This document shows, piece by piece, positions 42,222-50,879 of a stretch of DNA of 58,991 nt. Position numbers and translations under genes: made by a program. Each line of letters begins with the position of its first letter. Within the stretch, counting starts at the first letter, position 1. This stretch comes from Betaproteobacteria bacterium. GTDB taxonomy: Bacteria; Pseudomonadota; Gammaproteobacteria; Burkholderiales; Burkholderiaceae_E. The notes under the pieces were generated by a model. It made no database searches. It saw nothing but the letters and a program-made list of their open reading frames with translations, and was not told the origin of the DNA. The DNA lies in assembly GCA_018970865.1 (NCBI GenBank), contig JAGWVN010000010.1, forward strand, positions 1-58,991, read 5' to 3'.

Positions 42222-42776
42222 TCAGGTCCGGGCGCTCGCCTGGGCCCGGGCGTCGGGCTCGAGGAGCCGGGCCAGACGCGCCAGCCGGCGGTCGCGCACG
42301 CCCAGCGCGAGCAGGGCCTGATGGGTGTTCATCGCGTAGTCGCGATTGCGTCCGCGGTCGCCGCCCGCGTGTCGCAGGCGGTGCAGGATGTCGGTCTCGG
42401 ACAGCCGCTGATAGGCCTCGCTCACCCGATTGGCCACGAAGGTCAGCGCCTGTTCGGTGCGGCCGTTGGCCAGCGCCACCGGCACCAGCGTCGGCCGATA
42501 GACATCGGCCAGCATCTCGCGGGCGTAGAGCCGTTCGAGCGATTGCCGCCGGGTGGGCCGGGCCAGCCGGAACGCCATGCCCACGCAGCTGCCGCCGGGT
42601 TGCAGACCGAGCACCACGCCCGGCTGCTGCGGGGTGCCGCGGTAGCGGGTGGAGCGGATGCAGAAGGCGCGGTGAAAGCCGTGCAGCCGGGCCACTGCCT
42701 GCTCGGTGTAGTCGAACTCGGGGTGCCAGATCAGCGACCCGTAGCCGAATACCCAGTCGGACTCCGGCAGGTTCAC
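42222..42776 (-). CDS. ChaC-like gamma-glutamylcyclotransferase
   Basis: 184-residue protein of the ChaC-type gamma-glutamylcyclotransferase fold, which splits gamma-glutamyl peptides such as glutathione into 5-oxoproline. It begins at GTG 42776: ESDWVFGYGSLIWHPEFDY near residue 5-22 is the classic cyclotransferase motif. The general acid Glu is probably in the middle YAREMLADVY region. It follows topB by 20 bases and is probably co-transcribed. GTG is required since no ATG exists between the topB stop and this motif. Confidence 0.85.
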   Translation of the reverse strand: MNLPESDWVFGYGSLIWHPEFDYTEQAVARLHGFHRAFCIRSTRYRGTPQQPGVVLGLQPGGSCVGMAFRLARPTRRQSLERLYAREMLADVYRPTLVPVALANGRTEQALTFVANRVSEAYQRLSETDILHRLRHAGGDRGRNRDYAMNTHQALLALGVRDRRLARLARLLEPDARAQASART

Positions 42777-42796
42777 GGGTTGCGGACGGGGCGTAC

Positions 42797-45595
42797 TCAG
42801 TCGCCGGTGCGCCGGCGGGTGGCGGGGACGCTCGAGCGGGCCGGACGAGGGCTGGCGCTGGCGGACTTGGCCGCCGGCTTGGCGGCCCTGGGGGTGGTCC
42901 GGGTGCCTGACGCGGCGGCAGTCTTGGTGGCGGTCTTGCCGACCGTCTTGGTGGCGGCTTTGGTCGCTGACCGGGCGGCCGTTTTGGCCCCGGCGCGGGC
43001 GGTCGGGGAGCCTGCCGCCTTGGCGGGCGTCTTGGCGGCCGTGGCGGTGGCGGTCCGGCCGGCCACCGGCGCCGGGCGTTCCGAATCGCCTTCGGTGTCG
43101 GCCGCGGGTTCGGCAGCGGCGGGCTTGCCGGGCCGCGGGGTGAACTCGAATCCGATCTTGCCATCGGCCCCGCGCACCAGGAAGGCCTTGAACTTGCGCC
43201 GGGTGCGCTGGGACACGAAGCCCTGGAGCAGGTCGGTGCGGCCCTCGGCCAGCAGCTTGCGCATCTGTTCCGGCGCGATTTCCTGCTGCAGGATGATCTT
43301 GCCGCTGCGGAAGTCGCAGCTGCGCTCGGGGCCGACCGACTTCTCGCACACGAACGACAGGCCGTGCTCGTGCACCGCGCTGCCGCACTTCGGGCAGGGG
43401 CCCAGCGCCGGCTGGCCGGAGAAGTCGACCGGCTCGGCGTTGGCCTCATCGTCTTCGCGCGACTGGCCGAAGTCGAACTCGAGCTTGTGCTCGTCGGAGA
43501 GCTTCAGGATGGCCGCGAAGGGCCGGCCCAGCCGGCTGCGGAAGCCCTGCAGCGGCCCGAGGGTGCGCTGCGAGAGCAGGACCTCGGCCTCGGCGACCTC
43601 GAGCTGGCGGCTGCCAGGGATCTTGGTGATGGAGAAGTCGCAACGGGTGCAGGCGAAGCGCTTGTAGTTCTCCTGGACCGTGCCGCCGCACTTCGGGCAG
43701 GGCGAGGCCAGCGTGGCGTATTCGCCGGGCACAGTGTCGGCCTGATAGTTCTTGGCGCGCTCGACGATCCGCCGGGTGACCTCGGCGATCTCGTTCATGA
43801 ACTCCTCGCGCCGCAGGCGTCCGCGCTCCATCTGGGCAAGCTTGTATTCCCAGTCGCCGGTGAGCTCGGGCATGGTGAGCTCCTCGACGCCGAGGCCGCG
43901 CAGCAGGGTGAGCAGCTGGAAGGCCTTGGCCGTGGGCAGCAGATCGCGGCCATCGCGCAGCAGGTAGTTCTCGGCGATCAGGCCCTCGATGATCGCGGCG
44001 CGGGTGGCCGGCGTGCCCAGGCCCTTCTCGGCCATGGCCTCGCGCAATTCCTCGTCATCGACCAGCTTGCCGGCGCCTTCCATGGCCGAGAGCAGCGTGG
44101 CCTCGTTGAAGCGGGCCGGCGGGCGGGTGGCCAGCGACAGCGCCTCGATGGCGTCGGTGCTCACGATCTCGTCAGGCGCCACCGGCACGAGCATGCCCGC
44201 GCCCTCCTGGGCGCCGGACTCGACCGACTCGCGCCCGTAGATGGCGAGCCACCCGGCGTTGACCAGCACCCGGCCCTCGGTCTTGAAGGCGTGCGATTCG
44301 ACCTGGGTGATGCGCGTGGTGACCCGGAATTCGGCCGACGGGAAGAACACCGCCAGGAAGCGGCGCACCACCAGGTCGTAGATCTTCTGCTCGGCCTCCG
44401 ACAGCGCCTTGGGCGCCTGCAGCGTGGGGATGATGGCGAAGTGGTCGGAGATCTTGCTGTTGTCGAAGATGCGCTTGTTGCCGGGCCGGACCCAGTCGTT
44501 GTCGAGCACCTGGCGGGCGAAGGGCCGGTAGGCCGAGCTGCCCGACAGCATGGTCAGGGTCTGGCGCACCGTGGGCGCGTAGTCTTCCGGCAGCGCCTTG
44601 GAGTCGGTACGCGGGTAGGTGAGGGCCTTGTGCTTCTCGTAGAGCGCCTGGGCCAGCGACAGCGTGGTCTTGGCCGAGAAGCCGAAGCGGCCGTTGGCCT
44701 CGCGCTGCAGGCTGGTGAGGTCGAAGAGCGCCGGCGCGGCCTGCGTGGCCGGGCGCGCCTCCTCGGTGACCGTGCCCGGCCGGCCCTGGCACTCGGCCAC
44801 GATGGCCCGGGCGCGGGCCTCGTCCCAGAGGCGCTCGGGGCGCAGATCGGCATCGGCGGGATTGCGCGCGAAAGCGGGGTCGAACCAGCGGCCCTCGTAC
44901 TGACCGGCCTGGGCGCCGAAGGTGGCCTTGACCTCGAAGTAGGCCCGCGGCTTGAAGCGCCGGATGCGTTCCTCGCGCTCGACCACGATGGCCAGGGTGG
45001 GTGTCTGCACCCGGCCCACCGTGGTGAGATAGAAGCCGCCGTCGCGGGAGTTGAACGCGGTCATGGCCCGCGTGCCGTTGATGCCCACCAGCCAGTCGGC
45101 CTCGGAGCGGCAGCGCGCGGCATCCGCGAGCGGCATCATCTGGCGGTCATCGCGCAGCTGGCCGAAGGCGTCGCGGATGGCGGCCGGGGTCATGGACTGC
45201 AGCCACAGGCGGCGCACCGGCTGCCGCGCCTTGGCGTACTGGGTGATCAGCCGGAAGATGAGCTCGCCTTCGCGCCCGGCGTCGCAGGCGTTGATCAGGG
45301 CGTCGATGTCCTTGCGGCGGATGAGCCGCGCCAGCAGCTTGAGCCGGTCTTCGTTCTTGGCGATGGGCTGGACATCGAAGTGCGGCGGGATCACCGGCAG
45401 GTGAGCGAAGGACCATTTGCCCCGCTTGACCTCGAACTGCTCGGGCGCGGCGATCTCCACCAGATGCCCGACCGCCGACGACAGGACATAGTCATCGCTC
45501 TCGAAGTACTCGCCCTGTCGGGTGAAACCGCCGATCGCTCGCGCGATGTCGGCGGCGACCGAGGGCTTCTCGGCGATGATCAGCGACTTGCCCAT
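42797..45595 (-). CDS. topB: DNA topoisomerase III with basic Ala/Lys-rich tail
   Basis: 932-residue type IA topoisomerase. Start ATG 45595 at MGKSLIIAEKPSVAADIARAIGG, the TOPRIM opening. The catalytic Tyr lies in LTYPRTDS near residue 330. Two C4 zinc-finger units follow near residue 632 (CPKCGG.. CTRCDF) and 732 (CPKCGSA.. with CEKSVG). From about residue 830 the tail is Ala/Lys/Thr/Arg-rich (for example KTAARSATKAATKT), like histone H1-type DNA-binding tails. It unlinks DNA strands in replication and recombination. A -35/-10 pair upstream (45634-45663) may drive it. Confidence 0.95.
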   Translation of the reverse strand: MGKSLIIAEKPSVAADIARAIGGFTRQGEYFESDDYVLSSAVGHLVEIAAPEQFEVKRGKWSFAHLPVIPPHFDVQPIAKNEDRLKLLARLIRRKDIDALINACDAGREGELIFRLITQYAKARQPVRRLWLQSMTPAAIRDAFGQLRDDRQMMPLADAARCRSEADWLVGINGTRAMTAFNSRDGGFYLTTVGRVQTPTLAIVVEREERIRRFKPRAYFEVKATFGAQAGQYEGRWFDPAFARNPADADLRPERLWDEARARAIVAECQGRPGTVTEEARPATQAAPALFDLTSLQREANGRFGFSAKTTLSLAQALYEKHKALTYPRTDSKALPEDYAPTVRQTLTMLSGSSAYRPFARQVLDNDWVRPGNKRIFDNSKISDHFAIIPTLQAPKALSEAEQKIYDLVVRRFLAVFFPSAEFRVTTRITQVESHAFKTEGRVLVNAGWLAIYGRESVESGAQEGAGMLVPVAPDEIVSTDAIEALSLATRPPARFNEATLLSAMEGAGKLVDDEELREAMAEKGLGTPATRAAIIEGLIAENYLLRDGRDLLPTAKAFQLLTLLRGLGVEELTMPELTGDWEYKLAQMERGRLRREEFMNEIAEVTRRIVERAKNYQADTVPGEYATLASPCPKCGGTVQENYKRFACTRCDFSITKIPGSRQLEVAEAEVLLSQRTLGPLQGFRSRLGRPFAAILKLSDEHKLEFDFGQSREDDEANAEPVDFSGQPALGPCPKCGSAVHEHGLSFVCEKSVGPERSCDFRSGKIILQQEIAPEQMRKLLAEGRTDLLQGFVSQRTRRKFKAFLVRGADGKIGFEFTPRPGKPAAAEPAADTEGDSERPAPVAGRTATATAAKTPAKAAGSPTARAGAKTAARSATKAATKTVGKTATKTAAASGTRTTPRAAKPAAKSASASPRPARSSVPATRRRTGD

Positions 45596-45633
45596 GAATG
45601 GTCTTGGCCCGCCCGCGGCGAAAAAGGGGGCCA

Positions 45634-45663
45634 ATCATAAGAGCGCGTTGTCGACCGGCGCAA
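45634..45663 (-). promoter_or_regulatory. Putative topB promoter (TTGCGC-18-TATGAT)
   Basis: On the minus strand -35 TTGCGC (45658-45663) and -10 TATGAT (45634-45639) are 18 bases apart in the 70-base gap between dprA and topB. The start would be about 45627, giving a leader of around 32 bases. Confidence 0.45.
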
Positions 45664-45665
45664 GC

Positions 45666-46964
45666 TCAGCCTGAGGAAGCGGATGGCCATGGAGTGTCGA
45701 AGCGCGTGACGGCGGCTTGCGGCGGCAGGCGTTGGCAGCGGCCATCGGGCAGGCGCTCGAGCCAGCCACGCAGCTCGAGACCGGCCAGGCCCGCCAGCAA
45801 CTCAGGCACGCCGAGGGCACGGCCCTCGCCCGCCAGGGCGGACTGCGCCCGGGCGAGCAGGTGATCCGGGTGGAGCGGGTCCCAGCCGATCGCGGCGAGC
45901 AGGGCCTGTTCGGCCGCGCTGGGCTGATCCGGATCGGCGGGGTGAAGCCCCGACGGGACCGATGGCGCCACCCGCGCAGCCCGAGGCTCCGCGCCGGCAG
46001 CCGCGAGCGCCGCAGCGCCGCGGGCCTGACCGCCTGGGGGCGGGGCGGTTGGATGGCTGCCCGGGGCTCGGGCGCACCATGGCGGCAGCAGCGTCAGGAT
46101 GTCCTGCACGCTTTCCACCAGCTGCGCGCCCTCCTGGATGAGGCGATGGCAGCCGCGCGCGGTGGGCGAGTGGATGGAGCCGGGAATGGCGCAGACCTCC
46201 CGCCCGAGTTCGGCGGCGAGACGGGCGGTGATCAGCGAGCCGCTGTTGAGCGCGGCTTCGACCACCAGCACGCCCAGCGACAGCCCGGCAATCAGCCGGT
46301 TGCGGCGCGGAAAGGCCGCGCGGCTTGGCCCGACCGGGGGAGGCAGCTCGGACACCAGCGCCCCATCGGCCTGGATGGCCTGCGCCAGCGCCCGCTGGCT
46401 CTGCGGGTAGACGCGGTCTGCGCCGGTGCCCAGGACGGCGAGGGTGCTGGCGGCGCTGCCCAGGGCGCCGCGATGGGCCGCGGCGTCGATGCCGCGCGCC
46501 AGGCCGCTGACGATGGTGAGGCCGTGACCGGCCAGCGCCTGGGCGAAGGCCTGAGCGGTGGCCTGCCCGCCGGCCCCGGCCGACCGGCTTCCGACGATGG
46601 CCAGCGAGGGCGCTTGCAGCAGTTCGACCCGGCCGCGCACCCAGAGCAGCGGCGGCGGGTCGGGCAGGTGCAGCAGGCGTGGCGGGTAGCGGGGGTCATC
46701 GAGCGCGATGAGGTGACAGCCCGGCTGGGCGGCCCAGCGCAGCGCGGCCTGCAGCGACGCTTCCCGGGCGGGATCGGGTTGCAGCAGGGCCCGCGCGAGA
46801 TGAGCGCCTACCACGCCGGCGAGCGCCGAATGGCTGGCCTGGAGCACCTGCTCGGGCAGGCCGAAGCCGGCCAGCAGGCGGGCCACGGCGACCGGCCCGA
46901 TGCCGGGGGTGAGGACGAGATGTAGCCAGGACGCCAGCCCGGCGCCCGGCGCCGGCTGGGTCAT
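45666..46964 (-). CDS. dprA: DNA processing protein DprA
   Basis: 432-residue DprA, which loads RecA on incoming single-stranded DNA during natural transformation. The N-terminal SAM-like helices (about residues 1-70) are followed by the Rossmann fold: LAIVGSRSAGAGGQATAQAF near residue 122, IVSGLARGIDAAAHRGAL near 155, VLGTGADRVYP near 180, and FPRRNRLIAGLSLGVLVVEA near 215. After a Pro/Ala-rich linker (about 300-350) a winged-helix domain closes the protein. It lies 13 bases after the LysM gene. No smg (DUF494) gene is present between dprA and topB, although that gene is usual in this position in related genomes. Confidence 0.94.
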   Translation of the reverse strand: MTQPAPGAGLASWLHLVLTPGIGPVAVARLLAGFGLPEQVLQASHSALAGVVGAHLARALLQPDPAREASLQAALRWAAQPGCHLIALDDPRYPPRLLHLPDPPPLLWVRGRVELLQAPSLAIVGSRSAGAGGQATAQAFAQALAGHGLTIVSGLARGIDAAAHRGALGSAASTLAVLGTGADRVYPQSQRALAQAIQADGALVSELPPPVGPSRAAFPRRNRLIAGLSLGVLVVEAALNSGSLITARLAAELGREVCAIPGSIHSPTARGCHRLIQEGAQLVESVQDILTLLPPWCARAPGSHPTAPPPGGQARGAAALAAAGAEPRAARVAPSVPSGLHPADPDQPSAAEQALLAAIGWDPLHPDHLLARAQSALAGEGRALGVPELLAGLAGLELRGWLERLPDGRCQRLPPQAAVTRFDTPWPSASSG

Positions 46965-46977
46965 GGACTGGCCAGAG

Positions 46978-48204
46978 CTAGGGGGTGAGGATGTCGTCGC
47001 CCACCGTGACCGACTTGGTGGCGCGCACGATCAGACCGTAGGCGATGCTATCGAAGACCCGGAACACCAGCACCTGGCCGATGGTCTCACCCGGAAGGCT
47101 GATCATCTTGCGGGTCTCGTCGTCACGGACTTCCCGGGCCCGCTCGCGGATGGAGAGCACATGGCCCGCCTCGAGACCGTCCTTGCGGCCAAGGCTGACC
47201 GAGATCACGCTGTTGCGCCCGGCCTGCGCCACCCCGCGGTAGACCGAGATGAGCCGCCCTGCCAGGGCCGCCTGGGGCGCGCGCGGCGCGTAGTTCAGAT
47301 CGGCGGCGCCCTCGGCCGGCACCAGACGGTCGCCCAGACCGATCTCCTCGGTGGCTCTCAGGATGCGGAATGCCGCCGGGTCGCCGCGCCGCTCGAGGCG
47401 GGCGGTGCCGATGAAGACCGCCTCGTAGGCGATCGGCTTGCGGGTGTCCGGATGCAGCAGCGGCGCCCCCGGACGATAGACATGCCACTCGGTGACGGTC
47501 TGTTCAGGCTTGAGGCCGCGCGCGAAGGCGAGCTCTCCGGCGCTCAGGTAGACCCGGCCTTCCTGGGCGCCCACGATGCGGGGATGGTCCTTCAGCCCCT
47601 TCTCGTCGACCACGAGCGGGCGGTTCAGGAAGGGCTCGATCGCCGCCGCGTTGACCATCGGGATCGGCTGCGCCGGCAGCGGCTGCACCCGCACGCGGGG
47701 GCTCAGGCGCTCCTCCACCGGCGGCGGGGGCGGTGCGTCGGGGCGCGATGGGTCGATCCCCACGCCCGCGGCGCGAGCGGTGAGGGCCGCGCCATCCACC
47801 GGCCGGGCCAGCCGCAGCCGGTTGCGGCCGCCGCTGCTGTCCAGATAGATGATGTCGCCCGGGTAGATGAGATGCGGGTTGCGCACCTGCTCGCGGTTCA
47901 TCTGCCAGATTTCCGGCCAGCGCCAGGGTGACTCGAGGAAGCGGCCGGCGATGCCCCAGAGCGTGTCGCCCGCCACGACCACATGCTTGTCGGGCGCGTC
48001 TTTGGCCAGTGCCGGGCCGCCGGCGGGCGCGGGCTCGGCGCTCGCGGGCGTGATCGGGGCAGCGCCCGCCGCGGGCGCCGCGACCGGCGCATTCGCCGGG
48101 GCATTCGGGGCCGTTGGCACGGCCGCCGTCGACTGGGCGATTGCCGGGCCGGCGGCCAGAGAAAGCGCCATCGCCAGAAGTCGCGTGCTAGACTTGAATG
48201 TCAT
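46978..48204 (-). CDS. LysM-domain periplasmic protein
   Basis: 408-residue secreted protein. ATG 48204 opens a Sec signal (TFKSSTRLLAMALSLAAGPAIAQ) followed by an Ala/Pro-rich stretch and one LysM domain, about residues 65-115, HVVVAGDTLWGIAGRFLE near its start and NPHLIYPGDIIYLD near its end; LysM binds peptidoglycan. The rest (about 130-408) is a long domain of unknown function, typical of the LysM protein encoded next to dprA in Burkholderiales. It is divergent from def. Confidence 0.9.
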   Translation of the reverse strand: MTFKSSTRLLAMALSLAAGPAIAQSTAAVPTAPNAPANAPVAAPAAGAAPITPASAEPAPAGGPALAKDAPDKHVVVAGDTLWGIAGRFLESPWRWPEIWQMNREQVRNPHLIYPGDIIYLDSSGGRNRLRLARPVDGAALTARAAGVGIDPSRPDAPPPPPVEERLSPRVRVQPLPAQPIPMVNAAAIEPFLNRPLVVDEKGLKDHPRIVGAQEGRVYLSAGELAFARGLKPEQTVTEWHVYRPGAPLLHPDTRKPIAYEAVFIGTARLERRGDPAAFRILRATEEIGLGDRLVPAEGAADLNYAPRAPQAALAGRLISVYRGVAQAGRNSVISVSLGRKDGLEAGHVLSIRERAREVRDDETRKMISLPGETIGQVLVFRVFDSIAYGLIVRATKSVTVGDDILTP

Positions 48205-48283
48205 GGATGGCGGCACCAGATGGGGGTGGTTCGGGCTGCTCCGACCGCTCTGACATCTGATCGGGCGCTTGAAATAAGCCCGG

Positions 48284-48298
48284 CAAATCAAGGATTTG
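48284..48298. promoter_or_regulatory. Inverted repeat CAAATC-AAG-GATTTG
   Basis: Six-base half-sites separated by three bases in the 202-base gap between the divergent LysM gene and def. Its position suits a shared operator or an mRNA stem; no regulator is known. Confidence 0.25.
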
Positions 48299-48406
48299 GC
48301 GTTGGGAAGTAAAGCGCCAGATCAAGCGGGAGGCAGGGCAGCCGAGTCTGCCGCCAATCCCCGCGTGCCGCAAGTTCGAACCTGTTTCAACGGTAGGTAG
48401 TTGCCG

Positions 48407-48913
48407 ATGGCCGTCCGTCCGATTCTCCGATTCCCCGACGAACGTCTGCACACCGTGGCCAGGCGGGTCGAGCATTTCGATGACGCCCTGCGCCAGCTGG
48501 TGGCCGACATGGCCGACACCATGTACCGCGCCCCGGGCATCGGCCTGGCCGCCACCCAGATTGATGTCCATCTGCGGGTCATCGTCATCGATGTCTCCGA
48601 GACCCACGACCGCCTGCAGGTCTTCATCAATCCCGAGATCATCGGCGAAGACGGCGAGCGCCGGGTCAGCGAGGAAGGCTGCCTGTCGGTGCCCGGCATC
48701 TACGAGGAGGTCGAGCGGCCCGAGCGGGTTCGCGTGCGCGCCTTCGACGAGCACGGCAAGCCCTTCACGCTCGAGGCCAGCGGCCTGCTCGCGGTCTGCC
48801 TGCAGCACGAGATCGACCACCTCAATGGCCGCGTCTTCGTCCAGTACCTGTCCCGCCTGAAGCAGAACCGGATCCGCACCCGCCTGCTCAAGCAGGTGCG
48901 CGAAGCCGCCTGA
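48407..48913 (+). CDS. def: Peptide deformylase
   Basis: 168-residue metalloenzyme that removes the N-formyl group from nascent proteins. ATG 48407 ([14 protein letters not shown]) is preferred to TTG 48401. The three family motifs are present: GIGLAATQ near residue 43, EGCLSVPG near 86 and HEIDHLNG near 131, giving the Cys-His-His metal site. It lies 52 bases before fmt, the gene for the enzyme that adds the formyl group, and probably shares a transcript. Confidence 0.96.
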   Translation: MAVRPILRFPDERLHTVARRVEHFDDALRQLVADMADTMYRAPGIGLAATQIDVHLRVIVIDVSETHDRLQVFINPEIIGEDGERRVSEEGCLSVPGIYEEVERPERVRVRAFDEHGKPFTLEASGLLAVCLQHEIDHLNGRVFVQYLSRLKQNRIRTRLLKQVREAA

Positions 48914-48965
48914 CGCGCCGCCGGCGCCCGTGGCGGCGTCGGCTCGCCGCGACCGCCCGCCTCCC

Positions 48966-49925
48966 ATGAGACTGATCTTCGCCGGCACGCCGGAATTCGC
49001 CAGTGCCGCCCTCGACGCCATCGTGGCGGCCGGCCACGAGGTGGCGCTGGTGCTCACCCGCGCTGACAAGCCGGCCGGGCGCGGCCAGAAGCTGATGCCC
49101 AGCCCGGTCAAGCAGCGGGCGCTGGCGCTCGGCCTGCCGGTGCAGCAGCCATCCACGCTGCGCGATCCCGGCGCGGCGCCGGCGCTCGCCGCCATCCAGC
49201 CCGAGGCCATGGTGGTGGCGGCCTACGGCATGATCCTGCCGCCGGCGGTGCTGGCGGTGCCGACGCGGGGCTGCCTGAACATCCATGCCTCGCTGCTGCC
49301 GCGCTGGCGGGGCGCCGCGCCCATCCAGCGGGCCATCGAGGCCGGCGACCCGGTCACCGGCATCACCATCATGCAGATGGATACCGGCCTCGACACCGGC
49401 GACATGCTGCTCGCCGAATCGCTGCCCATCCTGCCCGAGGACCATGCCGGCAGTCTGCACGATCGGCTGGCCGCGCTTGGCGCCCGCCTGATCGTGCGCG
49501 CCCTGGATGACCTCGCCGCCGGCCGCCTGGTGGCCACGCCGCAACCGGCCGAGGGCGTCACCTACGCGCACAAGATCCTCAAGACCGAGGCGCCGCTCGA
49601 CTGGTCGCAGCCGGCGCCCCGACTGGCCGACCGCATCCGCGCCTTCGATCCGTTCCCGGGCTGCACCGCCGTCCTGGCCGGCTCGGCCGAGCCGATCAAG
49701 ATCTGGCGGGCGCGGGCGCTCGCCGAGCCCGCGCCCGCCGGCGCCCCCCCGGGCAGCCTGCTGCCGGTGGCTGACGGCCGGGTGCGCGTCGTCTGCGCGC
49801 ACAACAGCCTGCTCGAGCTGCTCGAGGTGCAGCGGCCGGGCGCGCGCCGGGTCGGCGCGATGCCCTGGCGCCAGTCCTTGCCGCCGGACGCCGCGCTCGC
49901 GTTCCAGCCTGCTTCGCCCCGGTGA
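48966..49925 (+). CDS. fmt: Methionyl-tRNA formyltransferase
   Basis: 319-residue enzyme that transfers a formyl group from 10-formyl-THF to Met-tRNAfMet. ATG 48966 (MRLIFAGTPEFA). The catalytic region NIHASLLPRWRGAAPIQRAI near residue 107 contains Asn, His and (further on) Asp of the GART fold: the TGITIMQMDTGLDTGDML segment near 130. The C-terminal OB-fold domain begins near residue 205. Follows def. Confidence 0.96.
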   Translation: MRLIFAGTPEFASAALDAIVAAGHEVALVLTRADKPAGRGQKLMPSPVKQRALALGLPVQQPSTLRDPGAAPALAAIQPEAMVVAAYGMILPPAVLAVPTRGCLNIHASLLPRWRGAAPIQRAIEAGDPVTGITIMQMDTGLDTGDMLLAESLPILPEDHAGSLHDRLAALGARLIVRALDDLAAGRLVATPQPAEGVTYAHKILKTEAPLDWSQPAPRLADRIRAFDPFPGCTAVLAGSAEPIKIWRARALAEPAPAGAPPGSLLPVADGRVRVVCAHNSLLELLEVQRPGARRVGAMPWRQSLPPDAALAFQPASPR

Positions 49926-50027
49926 TCTCCCTGCTGCAATGAGCGGCACTTGCATCCGACTCACGCAGGCCCCACCTTCCCACCTGCGGTGCGAGTGCGC
50001 CCGCCAACCCCTTCTGGAGAGACCGTC

Positions 50028-50879
50028 GTGTTCAACTGGATGAAGACCGCCATGCTCATGGCCGCCATCACCGCGCTGTTCGGCGTGGTGGGCGCGGCGC
50101 TCGGCGGGCAGGCCGGCATGCTGCTGGCGCTGGCCTTCGCCCTGGTCACCAACTTCTTCGCCTACTGGTTCTCCGACAAGATGGTCCTGCGCATGTACAA
50201 CGCGCGGGAGGTCGACGAGACCACGGCGCCGCAGTTCTACGGCATGGTCCGCGAGCTCGCCGAGCGCGCCCGCATGCCCATGCCCCGGGTCTATCTCATT
50301 GATGAGGCCGCGCCCAACGCCTTCGCCACCGGCCGCAATCCGCAGCACGCCGCGGTGGCGGCCACCACAGGCATCCTGTCGGTGCTCTCGGCGCGCGAAC
50401 TGCGCGGCGTGATGGCCCACGAGCTCGCGCATGTGAAGCACCGGGACATCCTCATCTCCACCATTTCGGCCACCATGGCCGGCGCGATCTCGGCCCTGGC
50501 CAACTTCGGCATGCTGTTCGGCGGCCGCGACAGCGAGGGTCGCCCGGCCAACCCGATCGCCGGCATCCTGGTGGCCATCCTGGCGCCGCTCGCAGGCGCG
50601 CTCATCCAGATGGCCATCTCGCGGGCCCGCGAGTTCGAGGCCGACCGCGGCGGCGCCGAGATCAGCGGCGACCCGGCGGCGCTCGCCTCCGCGCTCGACA
50701 AGATCCACCGCTACGCCCAGGGCCTGCCCCTGGAGGCCGCCGAGCGCCATCCCGAGACCGCGCAGATGATGATCATGAACCCGCTCTCGGGCGGCGGGCT
50801 GCGCGGGCTGTTCTCCACCCACCCGGCCACCGAGGAGCGCATCGCCCGCCTCATGGCGCTGGCGCGTCGCCCTGGCTGA
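50028..50879 (+). CDS. htpX: Membrane metalloprotease HtpX
   Basis: 283-residue inner-membrane zinc protease that removes misfolded membrane proteins. The start is GTG 50028 with GGAGA six bases upstream; the [19 protein letters not shown] helix follows. Motifs: catalytic [10 protein letters not shown] near residue 130 and the third ligand Glu in [14 protein letters not shown] near 202. Four membrane helices are visible. Its last bases overlap the presumed start of rsmB. Confidence 0.95.
   Translation: MFNWMKTAMLMAAITALFGVVGAALGGQAGMLLALAFALVTNFFAYWFSDKMVLRMYNAREVDETTAPQFYGMVRELAERARMPMPRVYLIDEAAPNAFATGRNPQHAAVAATTGILSVLSARELRGVMAHELAHVKHRDILISTISATMAGAISALANFGMLFGGRDSEGRPANPIAGILVAILAPLAGALIQMAISRAREFEADRGGAEISGDPAALASALDKIHRYAQGLPLEAAERHPETAQMMIMNPLSGGGLRGLFSTHPATEERIARLMALARRPG

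Noticed and set aside
42321-45640. Long plus-strand frames opposite the ChaC-like gene and topB
   Set aside because: Shadow frames of GC-rich coding DNA. TopB has complete catalytic motifs on the minus strand.
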